NCBI GenBank assembly: GCA_963711725.1
Contig: CAVQFO010000025.1
Span: 84,089-148,088 of the forward strand
Length of the DNA stretch: 64,000 nt
Origin: CAVQFO01 sp963711725
GTDB taxonomy: Bacteria > Pseudomonadota > Gammaproteobacteria > Nitrococcales > Aquisalimonadaceae
Direction: 5' to 3'
Position numbers and translations under genes: made by a program. A model generated the notes under the pieces. The model saw only the letters and a program-made list of their open reading frames with translations, was not told where the DNA came from and did no database searches. Below, piece after piece: positions 44,101 to 51,348 of this stretch (within the stretch, counting starts at the first letter, position 1; every line of letters starts with the position of its first letter).

Positions 44101-44596
44101 GCTCGACTCCACGGATATGAACGTTCTTCTGGATGAGCACGAGGCGACCACGCTACGCGGTCGCATCGAGGCGGCGCGAACCTGGGTTCGTCTCTGGCGC
44201 GAAGGCCGCGCCCGACCGATCGAGCGCGGCACTCTGGAGGAAGCCGATGCGGTCACCGCCACGTTCCTCGACCGGGTGGCCGCCCTCAACGACGAGCTCG
44301 GCGGAGATGGCCGGATGCTTATCGAGCGCTTGGCCGAAGGCGCAGTGAAGGGGTTTCGCGCCGATAAACGAGAGGCACTTGAGGCCTGGCTAAGCGACCG
44401 CGGCTATATCGACGAGCGGCCGCAACCGTCCGAGGCGGAAATGCGCCTGCGGCTCCTGGAGGTATTTGGCCAGAACGGCGCCCACCGCGACGAAGCCGCC
44501 CGCGAGGCCAAGCGGATCTACGAAAGCCTGAGCGCCGGTGTCCAGCCTCGGCCGGAGCCGTCGTTCGCGGCGGAGAGCGCCGCTCCTACCAGATGA
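41108..44596 (+). CDS. YhaN-like SMC-family ATPase with central membrane segments and C-terminal extension
   Basis: The 1162-residue partner of the upstream nuclease has Walker A GPNASGKSS (Lys38), a long charged coiled coil, and two hydrophobic segments near residues 396-440 (ILAAATAALAAAAAIVIA and LLILLVLPFAWGA). A second coiled coil follows, then the ABC-type signature LSELSSGTRMQ near 827 and Walker B LPLILDEAL near 857. This matches YhaN architecture. Beyond about residue 915 there is a helical extension of roughly 240 residues (for example LLHRLLEAGVTRAGQLQSLL) that I do not recognise. The last residues (SFAAESAAPTR) are encoded by a REP element that overlaps the 3' end. Confidence 0.85.
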   Translation: MKLRSLHIRRLPGIAPGFALNELAPGVNVIVGPNASGKSSLVRALRAVLYREEATHGTVDLDAEFDTGDGSLHATRLGPQITWQRDGQTADAPTLPEHRFLSCFTLRIEDLLDQSNATDRDIAERLARELAGGYDLRAVREDAQFKLKATHGRDEAKALRAAQAELQQRQREQAELRRAEEQLSRLERERDEAREAARAVAHHEDALSLLAARHDVRSRETKLADFPPGMDRLRGDELDSLQSLQRKKATLAQELQRANEDHDEAARQLAASGLEETDLADPAIAEHRQALHRLRDVQTTLHQKRSALAAAEAKRDAAVGDLGGKPDRPVHLDMATIDAVEADLKRSRELRARISALRAELDRLPGDETPAPDLDAPAAARRELLAWLSAPAETPWTRMRILAAATAALAAAAAIVIAAAGTHWLLILLVLPFAWGAHRLLKDNPGEHERRTAQHRFQRLGLPEPKEWTQEGLRERLGELEDELNQGRQRQALLERRDQLRNALNNANEELDSVKASLDQLAERVGYDPSLRDGPLDRWLRLTLRYDEAHIEAEGLGKELQRLEAEEKALIEDAGRFLHTYDETPATASPDATALLARLDHLAERLGQRQRAADAVARAQREIGRLERDIKDTADAIAAVFEQAGVTAHDESELRRRLERLDDWRHTTEAIKDARVLERDRLKDLDQQPEILELVENDAEDALIKRRDEYRGLAANRESLIEEITRIRAEIERAGRERALEKARGEARAAEDALRDRLDEAFFAQAGTFLIEAVEQEHERASQPAALRRAAEWFAHFTHHEYQLEFSGDGETRFGALETQSGQRRQLSELSSGTRMQLLLAVRTAFALEAERGHESLPLILDEALTTADPSRFRAAVESLQALADEGRQVFYLTSQPADLAFWQAHDAQAHCVDLAQLRGREAAITAAEAIAVPEHQPLPAPQGQAPEQYAVEIGVPALDPWQPPEAIHLFYLLRDKLPLLHRLLEAGVTRAGQLQSLLDSTDMNVLLDEHEATTLRGRIEAARTWVRLWREGRARPIERGTLEEADAVTATFLDRVAALNDELGGDGRMLIERLAEGAVKGFRADKREALEAWLSDRGYIDERPQPSEAEMRLRLLEVFGQNGAHRDEAAREAKRIYESLSAGVQPRPEPSFAAESAAPTR

Positions 44597-44626
44597 ACGC
44601 ATAGGGCGCCGCTCCCCGCCGCGAAC
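44563..44626. repeat. REP-A inverted pair overlapping the 3' end of the ATPase gene
   Basis: The left arm 44563-44589 lies inside the coding sequence and supplies the last codons and nearly the stop. The right arm 44602-44626 is inverted and lies just outside. A divergent copy (TTCGCGGTCGACACAACC, then GCTCCC) follows at about 44657-44682, like the variant at 181-206. Confidence 0.8.
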
Positions 44627-44717
44627 GGGTTGCGAATCCCGCCTGGATGGATATCCCTTCGCGGTCGACACAACCGCTCCCACCTGTAATCTTGCCGGAC
44701 GCAGAGACACACGGCAT

Positions 44718-44811
44718 GCGGCGCAATGCCCTTCGGTTATTGCGCCCTACGCCTTGAAACCTTCCCGGCGGATCACCCCCGTAGGGCGCAATAAGCGAAG
44801 CGCATTGCGCC
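44718..44811. repeat. REP-B inverted pair beside the RAYT gene
   Basis: The arms are 44718-44752 (GCGGCGCAATGCCCTTCGG, ending CCCTACGC) and 44781-44811, which begins GTAGGGCGCAATAAGCGAAG and ends GCATTGCGCC. The GTAG start plus an imperfect palindrome is the REP layout recognised by RAYT enzymes. It lies 18 bases downstream of the transposase gene. Confidence 0.88.
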
Positions 44812-44829
44812 AACCTCGAGGCGCCAACA

Positions 44830-45360
44830 TCAATCCGCGTAATCCAACTCACTGTCCGCACCGCCGGCCCAATCCCTGGTATACATCCCCCGCTCCACTA
44901 ATCGATGGAATGTTGAATATGGCCAGTCCGCGACCGTCTTCACCAATCCGTGCTTCATCGGATTGAAATGGACGTAATCCATGTATGCCTGAAAATCGGC
45001 CTCGTCCCGGATCAAGTGTTCCCAGTACCGCCGTTGCCAAATCGCCCGCTCACCGCGACGCGCCCGAACGGCCGACAAGCGTTCAACGCGCGGCAACGCT
45101 TTCGAAAAGCCGATCTTGATCAATCGCCACCGCAACGCGAAGTTCGCGTCACCTTCCGGCAGCTCAATCACGCAATGCATATGGTCCGGTAACACCACCC
45201 AGCCATGGATGGAAAACGGGTACCGCCGGATGACGCTTCCAACCGACCGGCGCAATACATCGATATGCCTTATCAACAATGGTTCGGCGCGTCTGCGCAG
45301 GAGATTGACGGTGAAGAAATAGGTGCCACCCGGGCACCATGTGCGTCTGTAGTTTGGCAT
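44830..45360 (-). CDS. REP-associated tyrosine transposase (RAYT, Y1/IS200-like)
   Basis: RAYTs are domesticated single-strand transposases of the IS200/IS605 type that recognise REP hairpins. I chose the ATG at 45360 (MPNYRRTWCPGGTYFFTVNL), giving 176 residues; upstream codons are REP-derived. The HUH motif is in WVVLPDHMHCVIELP. The catalytic Tyr is likely in FQAYMDYVHFNPMKHGL. WQRRYWEHLIRD and ADWPYSTFHR are typical RAYT blocks. REP-B copies flank the gene on both sides (44718-44811 and 45419-45447), making them the probable cognate REPs. Confidence 0.93.
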   Translation of the reverse strand: MPNYRRTWCPGGTYFFTVNLLRRRAEPLLIRHIDVLRRSVGSVIRRYPFSIHGWVVLPDHMHCVIELPEGDANFALRWRLIKIGFSKALPRVERLSAVRARRGERAIWQRRYWEHLIRDEADFQAYMDYVHFNPMKHGLVKTVADWPYSTFHRLVERGMYTRDWAGGADSELDYAD

Positions 45361-45418
45361 CCTGCCCTCTCGTTGTATCCATACGGCATACGGCGCTCTC
45401 GGTGCATCGAAACGGCAT

Positions 45419-45494
45419 GCGGCGCAATAAGCGAAGCGCATTGCGCCACCCCGGATCCGATGGAACCTCAGGAGCAGCGCCCCCGCCGCGAATC
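45419..45494. repeat. REP-B copy upstream of RAYT and a decayed REP-A copy
   Basis: REP-B occupies 45419-45447 (GCGGCGCAATAAGCGAAGCG, then CATTGCGCC) without the leading GTAG. A degraded REP-A (CAGGAGCAGCGCCCCCGCCG, then CGAATCCC) follows at about 45468-45494, before the recD stop. Confidence 0.7.
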
Positions 45495-45511
45495 CCGCCA
45501 AACACCCGGGA

Positions 45512-47644
45512 TCAATCCCCGGCGAACATCCCCACCCGCAGCCCGCCGACTCGATCCACCCGTGACGCCACCCCCGCTTCCAGCACGGCCGGCTCGGGCA
45601 ACACGATACTGAACCAGTCCCGGGCCCGGGTGATGCCGGTGTAGATCAGCTCGCGTGTGATTACCGGGTTGGGTCGGTCCGGCAGCACCAGCGCCGTGTG
45701 CGTAAACTCCGAGCCCTGGGATTTGTGCACGGTCAGCGCGTAGGCGGTTTCCACGTTGTGAAGGCGGCTGGGCAGGATCCAGCGGACGCTTTCCCGATCG
45801 TCGCTGGCCGGGAAGGCGACCCGCAGCACCGGCCGTGAACCGGCCTCCCCCGGCTGCTCGGGCACGCGCAGGACGATGCCGATGTCGCCGTTCATGACTC
45901 CGGTCTGGTAATCGTTGCGTGTAATCAGCACGGGCCGGCCCTCGTACCATACGTCCGACGGGGCAATGAGGCCCGCTGCCGCAAGCGCTTCCGCCGCTCG
46001 TTCGTTGAGTCCGGCCACGCCCCAGGGGCCCTCGCGCACGGCGCACAGCACCTGAAAATTGCCGTAGGCCGTGAGCACCCGTCGAGCCCAGGCGCGCCAG
46101 TCCGGATCGGGAGCACCGTCCGCCGGACGCGTCTCCCGGAGGATGTCCAGATAGTGGGCGTACCCCACGGGTGGCTGGACCGGCCTTCCCTGCTCGCTTC
46201 GCTTTGCGCCGCGTCCCGGGAACGCCTGCGCGCCGCCATTCACCAGTAGATCGGACAGGCGCCGGTCGCGCTCATCGGCCACCTCGATGCGGGCGATATC
46301 CTCGTAAGGCTCCGCTGCGCTCCACACCTGCTCGACCCGGCGAGGGTCATTGCTGTTCACGGCTTCGGCCAGGCGGCCGATACCGCTGGCCGGGCCAAAC
46401 CGGTGACTGCGACGCAGCATAACCACGGCCTGGTCGAAGGACGCTCCCCGGGTATCCTCGTAGCGCGGATCGATGGCCTCGCCGGTCGCCGCCTCCAGCC
46501 AGGCACGGGTGGCGGGGGTGTAGTGGCCATTTTCGGCGCGCGCGCAAAGCTCGCCGAGCACAGCGCCGGCCTCCACCGAGGCCAGCTGGTCCTTGTCCCC
46601 CAGGAGAATGATCCGTCCTTCCTGCGGCAGGGCTTCCAAAACCGAAGCCATCATCTCCACGTCGACCATGGAGGCCTCATCCACCACCAGCACATCCAGG
46701 CTCAGCGGATTGTTCCGGTCGTGCCGGAAGTGACGGGTATCCGGCCGACTGCCCAGCAACCGATGAAGCGTGGCCGCCTCGGCGGGGATGGAGGCCCGGA
46801 TGGCTTCGGCGTGGCCGTCGTCCGCCAATTGCAGGCTGGCCAGGGCCCGGGTGATGGACTCGCTCAGCCGGGCGGCCGCCTTGCCGGTGGGCGCCGCCAG
46901 GCGGATGCGCAACGCCCGCCCGCCTTCCGGTCCAGCGAAAGCAATGGACTGTAACAGGGCCAGCAGGCGGATCACGGTGGTCGTCTTGCCCGTTCCCGGA
47001 CCGCCGGTAACCACCGTGAACGCGTTCCGCGCGGCCAGCGCGCAGGCGATCTTCTGCCAGTCGGTTCCCTCGGCACCCTCGGCGCCGGGGAACAAGGCGT
47101 CCAGCCGGTGCCGCAGTTCGTCGGGAGCGGGCAATGCCGCCTGCAAATCAGGCTGACGGTCCAGACGCTCGGCGATGGCCTGGCGGATCTGTTCCTCGTA
47201 GCGCCAATAACGCCGGAGATAAAGGCGATCCCCGATGCGCACCAGAGGCGTGTCACCGGGCCCCCGGCCCACGAATACCCGATCGTCCGTCGCCGACCGC
47301 CAGGACCCGGCGTCGATCCGGCTTGCTACGTCCAGCGGATGGAGAAACCCGGATTCCGACTCCCCGCGAAACAGCCCCAGAACCACGCCGGGGTCCTCGA
47401 CCAGCCGCTCGAGGTCCAGACAGACGTGGCCCCGGCCCAACTGGTAGCTGGCCAGGGCGGCGGCGAGCAGCAGCACCGGTGAAGCGCCGCCCTGTTCGTG
47501 AAGGAAACGGGCGAAGGCGCCATCGATGGCCCGCAGGTGCCCCGTCTCGACCCAGGCGTTCAGCAGCGGTAGCACCTGCTCGGCGGAGCCCAGCGCCTCG
47601 CTCACCGTCTCCGGCACCCGGGTCACCGACGTCTCGCCACTCAT
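45512..47644 (-). CDS. recD: Exodeoxyribonuclease V alpha subunit RecD
   Basis: RecD is the 5'-3' helicase of RecBCD. The 710-residue product has an N-terminal RecB-interaction domain and Walker A VVTGGPGTGKTTTVIRLL near residues 218-235. Walker B is LVVDEASMVD, and the C-terminal helicase motif is LTVHKSQGSEF. It overlaps recB by four bases and is the last gene of recC-recB-recD. An Ala/Gly/Arg-rich insertion near residues 490-510 (FPGRGAKRSEQGRP) is unusual but in frame. Length is somewhat above E. coli RecD. Confidence 0.95.
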   Translation of the reverse strand: MSGETSVTRVPETVSEALGSAEQVLPLLNAWVETGHLRAIDGAFARFLHEQGGASPVLLLAAALASYQLGRGHVCLDLERLVEDPGVVLGLFRGESESGFLHPLDVASRIDAGSWRSATDDRVFVGRGPGDTPLVRIGDRLYLRRYWRYEEQIRQAIAERLDRQPDLQAALPAPDELRHRLDALFPGAEGAEGTDWQKIACALAARNAFTVVTGGPGTGKTTTVIRLLALLQSIAFAGPEGGRALRIRLAAPTGKAAARLSESITRALASLQLADDGHAEAIRASIPAEAATLHRLLGSRPDTRHFRHDRNNPLSLDVLVVDEASMVDVEMMASVLEALPQEGRIILLGDKDQLASVEAGAVLGELCARAENGHYTPATRAWLEAATGEAIDPRYEDTRGASFDQAVVMLRRSHRFGPASGIGRLAEAVNSNDPRRVEQVWSAAEPYEDIARIEVADERDRRLSDLLVNGGAQAFPGRGAKRSEQGRPVQPPVGYAHYLDILRETRPADGAPDPDWRAWARRVLTAYGNFQVLCAVREGPWGVAGLNERAAEALAAAGLIAPSDVWYEGRPVLITRNDYQTGVMNGDIGIVLRVPEQPGEAGSRPVLRVAFPASDDRESVRWILPSRLHNVETAYALTVHKSQGSEFTHTALVLPDRPNPVITRELIYTGITRARDWFSIVLPEPAVLEAGVASRVDRVGGLRVGMFAGD

Positions 47645-50600
47645 GCCGATTCCCCTCTTTCAGCCGGACCCGGTGCATCGGCCAAGCCCCTGAACATGCG
47701 ATCCAGGCCCTCGATCAACGCCCGGGGCGGACGCTCCAGGAACACCCCCTGGGTCGGCGCGCCGATGCCCCGCAAGAAGAGATACACGGCCCCGCCCATG
47801 TGGCGGTCGTAGTCGTATTCCTGCTGTCGCCGGGCCTTGAGGAGGCGGTGCAGCGCCAGGGTGTAAAGCACGTACTGCAGGTCGTAACGCTTCTTCAGAA
47901 CTGCGTCGCGCAGCGCCTCATCGGTGTAGGCGTCGTCAGCGGCGCCGAGCCGGTTGGATTTGTAGTCCGCCACGTAGTAACGCCCCTCGTGCTCGAACAC
48001 CAGATCGATGAAGCCCTTGAGCATGCCGTTCAGCTCGTTTTCCAGCAGGCCGTGCCGGGGCGCATCGCCCAGCGTCCGCGCCCGCACGGCCCGGTCCAGG
48101 GCCCGCGTATCCACGCTCTGCGACTGGAACCAGAACTCCAGCTCGGGCTGGTAGGTGGTCAGCGCTCCCAGGACCACGGGGCCGCCGTTCGGCAGACGCA
48201 GCGGGGTCTCCAACACCTCCCGCATCCACGCGGTCAGACCTTCGATGTGGTGCGTCCAGCCGCGAAGGCTGCACCGGGCCCGGATCTCTTCCTCCAGGGC
48301 TTTTGGTTCGTCCATCATTCGGGAAAAGCCCTGCCGCGCCGCCCATTCCAGGAGGCCATGCAGGAACGTGCCGGACTCGGGCCCCGGTGGAAATCCGTGA
48401 GGCCCCGTTTCGGGAGCGGCCGCGGAGCGCTCCGGGAGCGCATTTTCGTCCTCCACCTCATCGAAATTGGCCTCGGCCGCGGTCTCCGGCGCCTCGCCGG
48501 CGGTTCCTTCGTCCGCCGCGCCGGCGCCGATCTTCAAGGCGCTGTAGCTGGCAATCCACCAGAACTCCCGAGCCGAGCGTTTCGGCGTCCTGGCCTCTTC
48601 GAGCGGCCTCTCTTCCTGCAATGGGATGAACGCCGAATTGGTCGGCTGGGGCGCGTCGGTGATAAGAATATCGGCGCAAGAGCCGAGCCGTTGCTGCATC
48701 AACGCCCGCAGCCCGCCCTTGGAAATGGGCTCGCCGCTGTTCAGCAGGTAACCCAGCGCGCTTTTATGCAACTCACCCGTTTTCTTGGTGCCGTACTTGA
48801 GGTCGGCCACGTTCAACCAGCACCCGTAGCGCGCCCGGGTCACCGCCACGTAGAGCAGCCGCAGCTCCTCGGCCAGGCGTTCCCGGTCCGCCAACGCGAT
48901 GGCGTCCTCGTCCGGATCCACGTCCAGGCGCAATGCGCGGGCCTCGTCGTGGTAACGCACGGGCACATTCCGGGTCTTCACCTTCTGGCTGGTGACCTCC
49001 TTGAAAGTGCAGACGAACGGCAGGAAGACCAGCGGATACTCCAGGCCCTTGGACTTGTGGATGGTCACCACCTTGACCAGGTCCTCGTCGCTCTCCAGGC
49101 GGACGATCTGATCGTCCACGCGACCGTTGGCGTCGTCGATATGTTCGGCCAGGTAGCGGATCAACGCCTGCTCGCCCTCCACCTCGGCGCTGGCACGTTG
49201 CAGCAGCTCGGCAAGATGAAGCAGGTTGGTCAACGCCCGCTCGCCGCCGTTCGGCTCCGCCAGCAGACGAGCCGGGACCCGGAACTCGGTCATCAGCGCC
49301 CGCAGCATCGGCAGTACGCCCTGGCGTCGCCAGATCTGCCGAAAGCCGTGGAACTGCATGACGCAGGCTTCCCAATGAAGCTCATCACGGTTCAACCGCT
49401 CCAGCTCGACCCAGTCCAGATCCAGAGTGCCGGTGGCCAGAGCCGCCCTCAGCCAGCGGTCCCTACTCGGCTCGGCGCAGGCCTGCAACCACCGCAGTAC
49501 ATCGGCGGCCTCCGGGGTCTCGAACACCGAGTCCTTGTCGGAGAGGTAGACACTGCGCACGCCTCGCGCCGCCAGGGCCGTACGGATCGCCTTGGCCTCC
49601 ACACCGTCCCGAACCAGCACGGCCATGTCGGCGGGACGCAGGGGATCGATGTCGGATTCCTCGCCCTTGAAACCGGCCCGGCGTCTGGCTCCATTATTCA
49701 GCAGCGCCACCATCTCCGTGGCACAGATCGCCGCGGAGCGTGCCAGATAGTCGCCCTTGGACAGCACCTGGCCACCTTGCACCTCCCGAATGGTCATGGC
49801 CGCGGCGCCTTCGCCATTCACCTCGAATTCGTCCGGCCGGCCCTGGGCGGCCACCGGCTGGAACGGCACCTCGTTGTCGTCGCCGTCGCGGAAGAGGAAC
49901 GCCCCCGCCGGCCAACTCTCCGCCTGTTCGAACAGCCGGTTCACGACCTCGACCATGGGCTGGGTGGAGCGGAAGTTGCGGTCCAGCGTGTGGTGACGCC
50001 CCGCGGTGGCCCGGCGGGCATTCAGATAGGCGTAGATGTCGGCGTCGCGGAAGCTGTAGATGGCCTGTTTCGGATCGCCGATCATGAATACCGCGCGGTC
50101 GTCATGGGTCTCGGCGATGGAATAGATCCGGTCCACGATGCCGTATTGCACCGGGTCGGTGTCCTGGAATTCATCCACCAGCGCCACCGGGAACTGGCGG
50201 CGAACCGCCGATGCCAGCGGCTCGCCGCCCGGCCCGCTCAGCGCGGCCCCGAAGCGCGTCAACAGGTCGTTGAAATCCAGCTCCGTGCGCCAGCGCTTCT
50301 GGGCATCGGCCCGCTGGGCAACCCAGGCCCCCGCATGGCGTTGCAGCTCGGGCAGGAAGTCCGGCTGCTTGTCCAGGAGCTCGCGGAGGGTTTCGATCAC
50401 CTCGAAGGCGGGATGCTCCGGCGGATCGCCTTTCCAGGCATCGGCGATGCCGGCCGGGGTCAGGCGGTCCCAGGTGGAATCCTTGAGATCGGGGATCGCG
50501 TCTGGCGCTGTCGCCTGCGTCCACTCCCGCAGCGCGTCCAGCCACTGCGGCCAGGACGTGCGTCGAATCTTGCTGCCGTTGAAGGCGCGCTGTTCCTGGC

Positions 50601-51348
50601 CCTTTTCGAACAGGGCCGTCAGCTCGGCAAGCCAGGTCTCCCAGGGATGATTCCGGGCCTCCGCCACAGCGTTGCGTTTGTGCTCCGCGATCTCCTCTAG
50701 CCGGTCGGCGACCGAGAGGTCCAGCGCGTCCGGGTCGGGGTTGCGCACCAGCAGATCGATGGACTTCCGCAGATCGCCCGGCTGCTTCCATTTTTCCTGA
50801 ACCAGGCCCGCCGCCTCCCGGCTGAGGCCGGTAATGAACAGCCGCCAGTAATCCCGCACGGCCTCTTCATACAGCTCGCTTTGGTCCGCCTCCAGGCTCT
50901 GGGTGAACAGGCTGCCGCTGTCGAAGGCGTGCTCACGCAGCATCCGATTGCACCAGGAATGGATGGTGGACACGGCGGCCTCGTCCATGGATTCGGCGGC
51001 GGCATCCAGCCGGCGGGCGCAGATCGGCCACTCAATCTCTGGGTAGTCGGCACGCAGCCGGACCAGGAAATCGTCGGGTTTCTCCAGTTCGGCCCGGAAA
51101 TGCCGGGCCGCTTCGGTCAAGCGCAGCCGAATCCGGTCGCGCAGCTCCTCGGTCGCGGCCTCCGTGAAGGTCGTGACCAGGATCTCCGCCGGCAGCAGCG
51201 GCCGGGAGAAGCCGTTCTCGCCGCCGTGGCTCAGCACCAGGCGCACGTAAAGGGCGGCGATGGTGAAGGTCTTGCCCGTGCCGGCGCTGGCCTCGATGAG
51301 GCGGCTTCCGTTGAGCGGGAAATCCAGGGCGAAGGGGCGTTCCGTCAT
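47641..51348 (-). CDS. recB: Exodeoxyribonuclease V beta subunit RecB
   Basis: RecB is the 3'-5' helicase and nuclease of RecBCD and loads RecA after Chi. The 1235-residue product has Walker A IEASAGTGKTFTIAALY near the N-terminus, a UvrD-type helicase core (VDEFQDTDPVQYGI, then VTIHKSKGLEYPLVFLP) and a C-terminal nuclease domain. The catalytic pattern there is FIDLVFEHEGRYYVADYKSN. Its ATG overlaps the recC stop and its stop overlaps recD, so translation is likely coupled. Length matches the family and the frame is intact. Confidence 0.96.
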   Translation of the reverse strand: MTERPFALDFPLNGSRLIEASAGTGKTFTIAALYVRLVLSHGGENGFSRPLLPAEILVTTFTEAATEELRDRIRLRLTEAARHFRAELEKPDDFLVRLRADYPEIEWPICARRLDAAAESMDEAAVSTIHSWCNRMLREHAFDSGSLFTQSLEADQSELYEEAVRDYWRLFITGLSREAAGLVQEKWKQPGDLRKSIDLLVRNPDPDALDLSVADRLEEIAEHKRNAVAEARNHPWETWLAELTALFEKGQEQRAFNGSKIRRTSWPQWLDALREWTQATAPDAIPDLKDSTWDRLTPAGIADAWKGDPPEHPAFEVIETLRELLDKQPDFLPELQRHAGAWVAQRADAQKRWRTELDFNDLLTRFGAALSGPGGEPLASAVRRQFPVALVDEFQDTDPVQYGIVDRIYSIAETHDDRAVFMIGDPKQAIYSFRDADIYAYLNARRATAGRHHTLDRNFRSTQPMVEVVNRLFEQAESWPAGAFLFRDGDDNEVPFQPVAAQGRPDEFEVNGEGAAAMTIREVQGGQVLSKGDYLARSAAICATEMVALLNNGARRRAGFKGEESDIDPLRPADMAVLVRDGVEAKAIRTALAARGVRSVYLSDKDSVFETPEAADVLRWLQACAEPSRDRWLRAALATGTLDLDWVELERLNRDELHWEACVMQFHGFRQIWRRQGVLPMLRALMTEFRVPARLLAEPNGGERALTNLLHLAELLQRASAEVEGEQALIRYLAEHIDDANGRVDDQIVRLESDEDLVKVVTIHKSKGLEYPLVFLPFVCTFKEVTSQKVKTRNVPVRYHDEARALRLDVDPDEDAIALADRERLAEELRLLYVAVTRARYGCWLNVADLKYGTKKTGELHKSALGYLLNSGEPISKGGLRALMQQRLGSCADILITDAPQPTNSAFIPLQEERPLEEARTPKRSAREFWWIASYSALKIGAGAADEGTAGEAPETAAEANFDEVEDENALPERSAAAPETGPHGFPPGPESGTFLHGLLEWAARQGFSRMMDEPKALEEEIRARCSLRGWTHHIEGLTAWMREVLETPLRLPNGGPVVLGALTTYQPELEFWFQSQSVDTRALDRAVRARTLGDAPRHGLLENELNGMLKGFIDLVFEHEGRYYVADYKSNRLGAADDAYTDEALRDAVLKKRYDLQYVLYTLALHRLLKARRQQEYDYDRHMGGAVYLFLRGIGAPTQGVFLERPPRALIEGLDRMFRGLADAPGPAERGESA

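Noticed and set aside
39413..44596. Integration of an island at tRNA-Val
   Set aside because: No integrase gene and no repeat of the tRNA 3' end was seen downstream. The terminator after the tRNA is intact.
47134..50700. A 1188-codon plus-strand frame opposite recD and recB
   Set aside because: Long antisense frames are expected in GC-rich DNA. RecB and RecD motifs are on the other strand and this frame has no recognisable domain.
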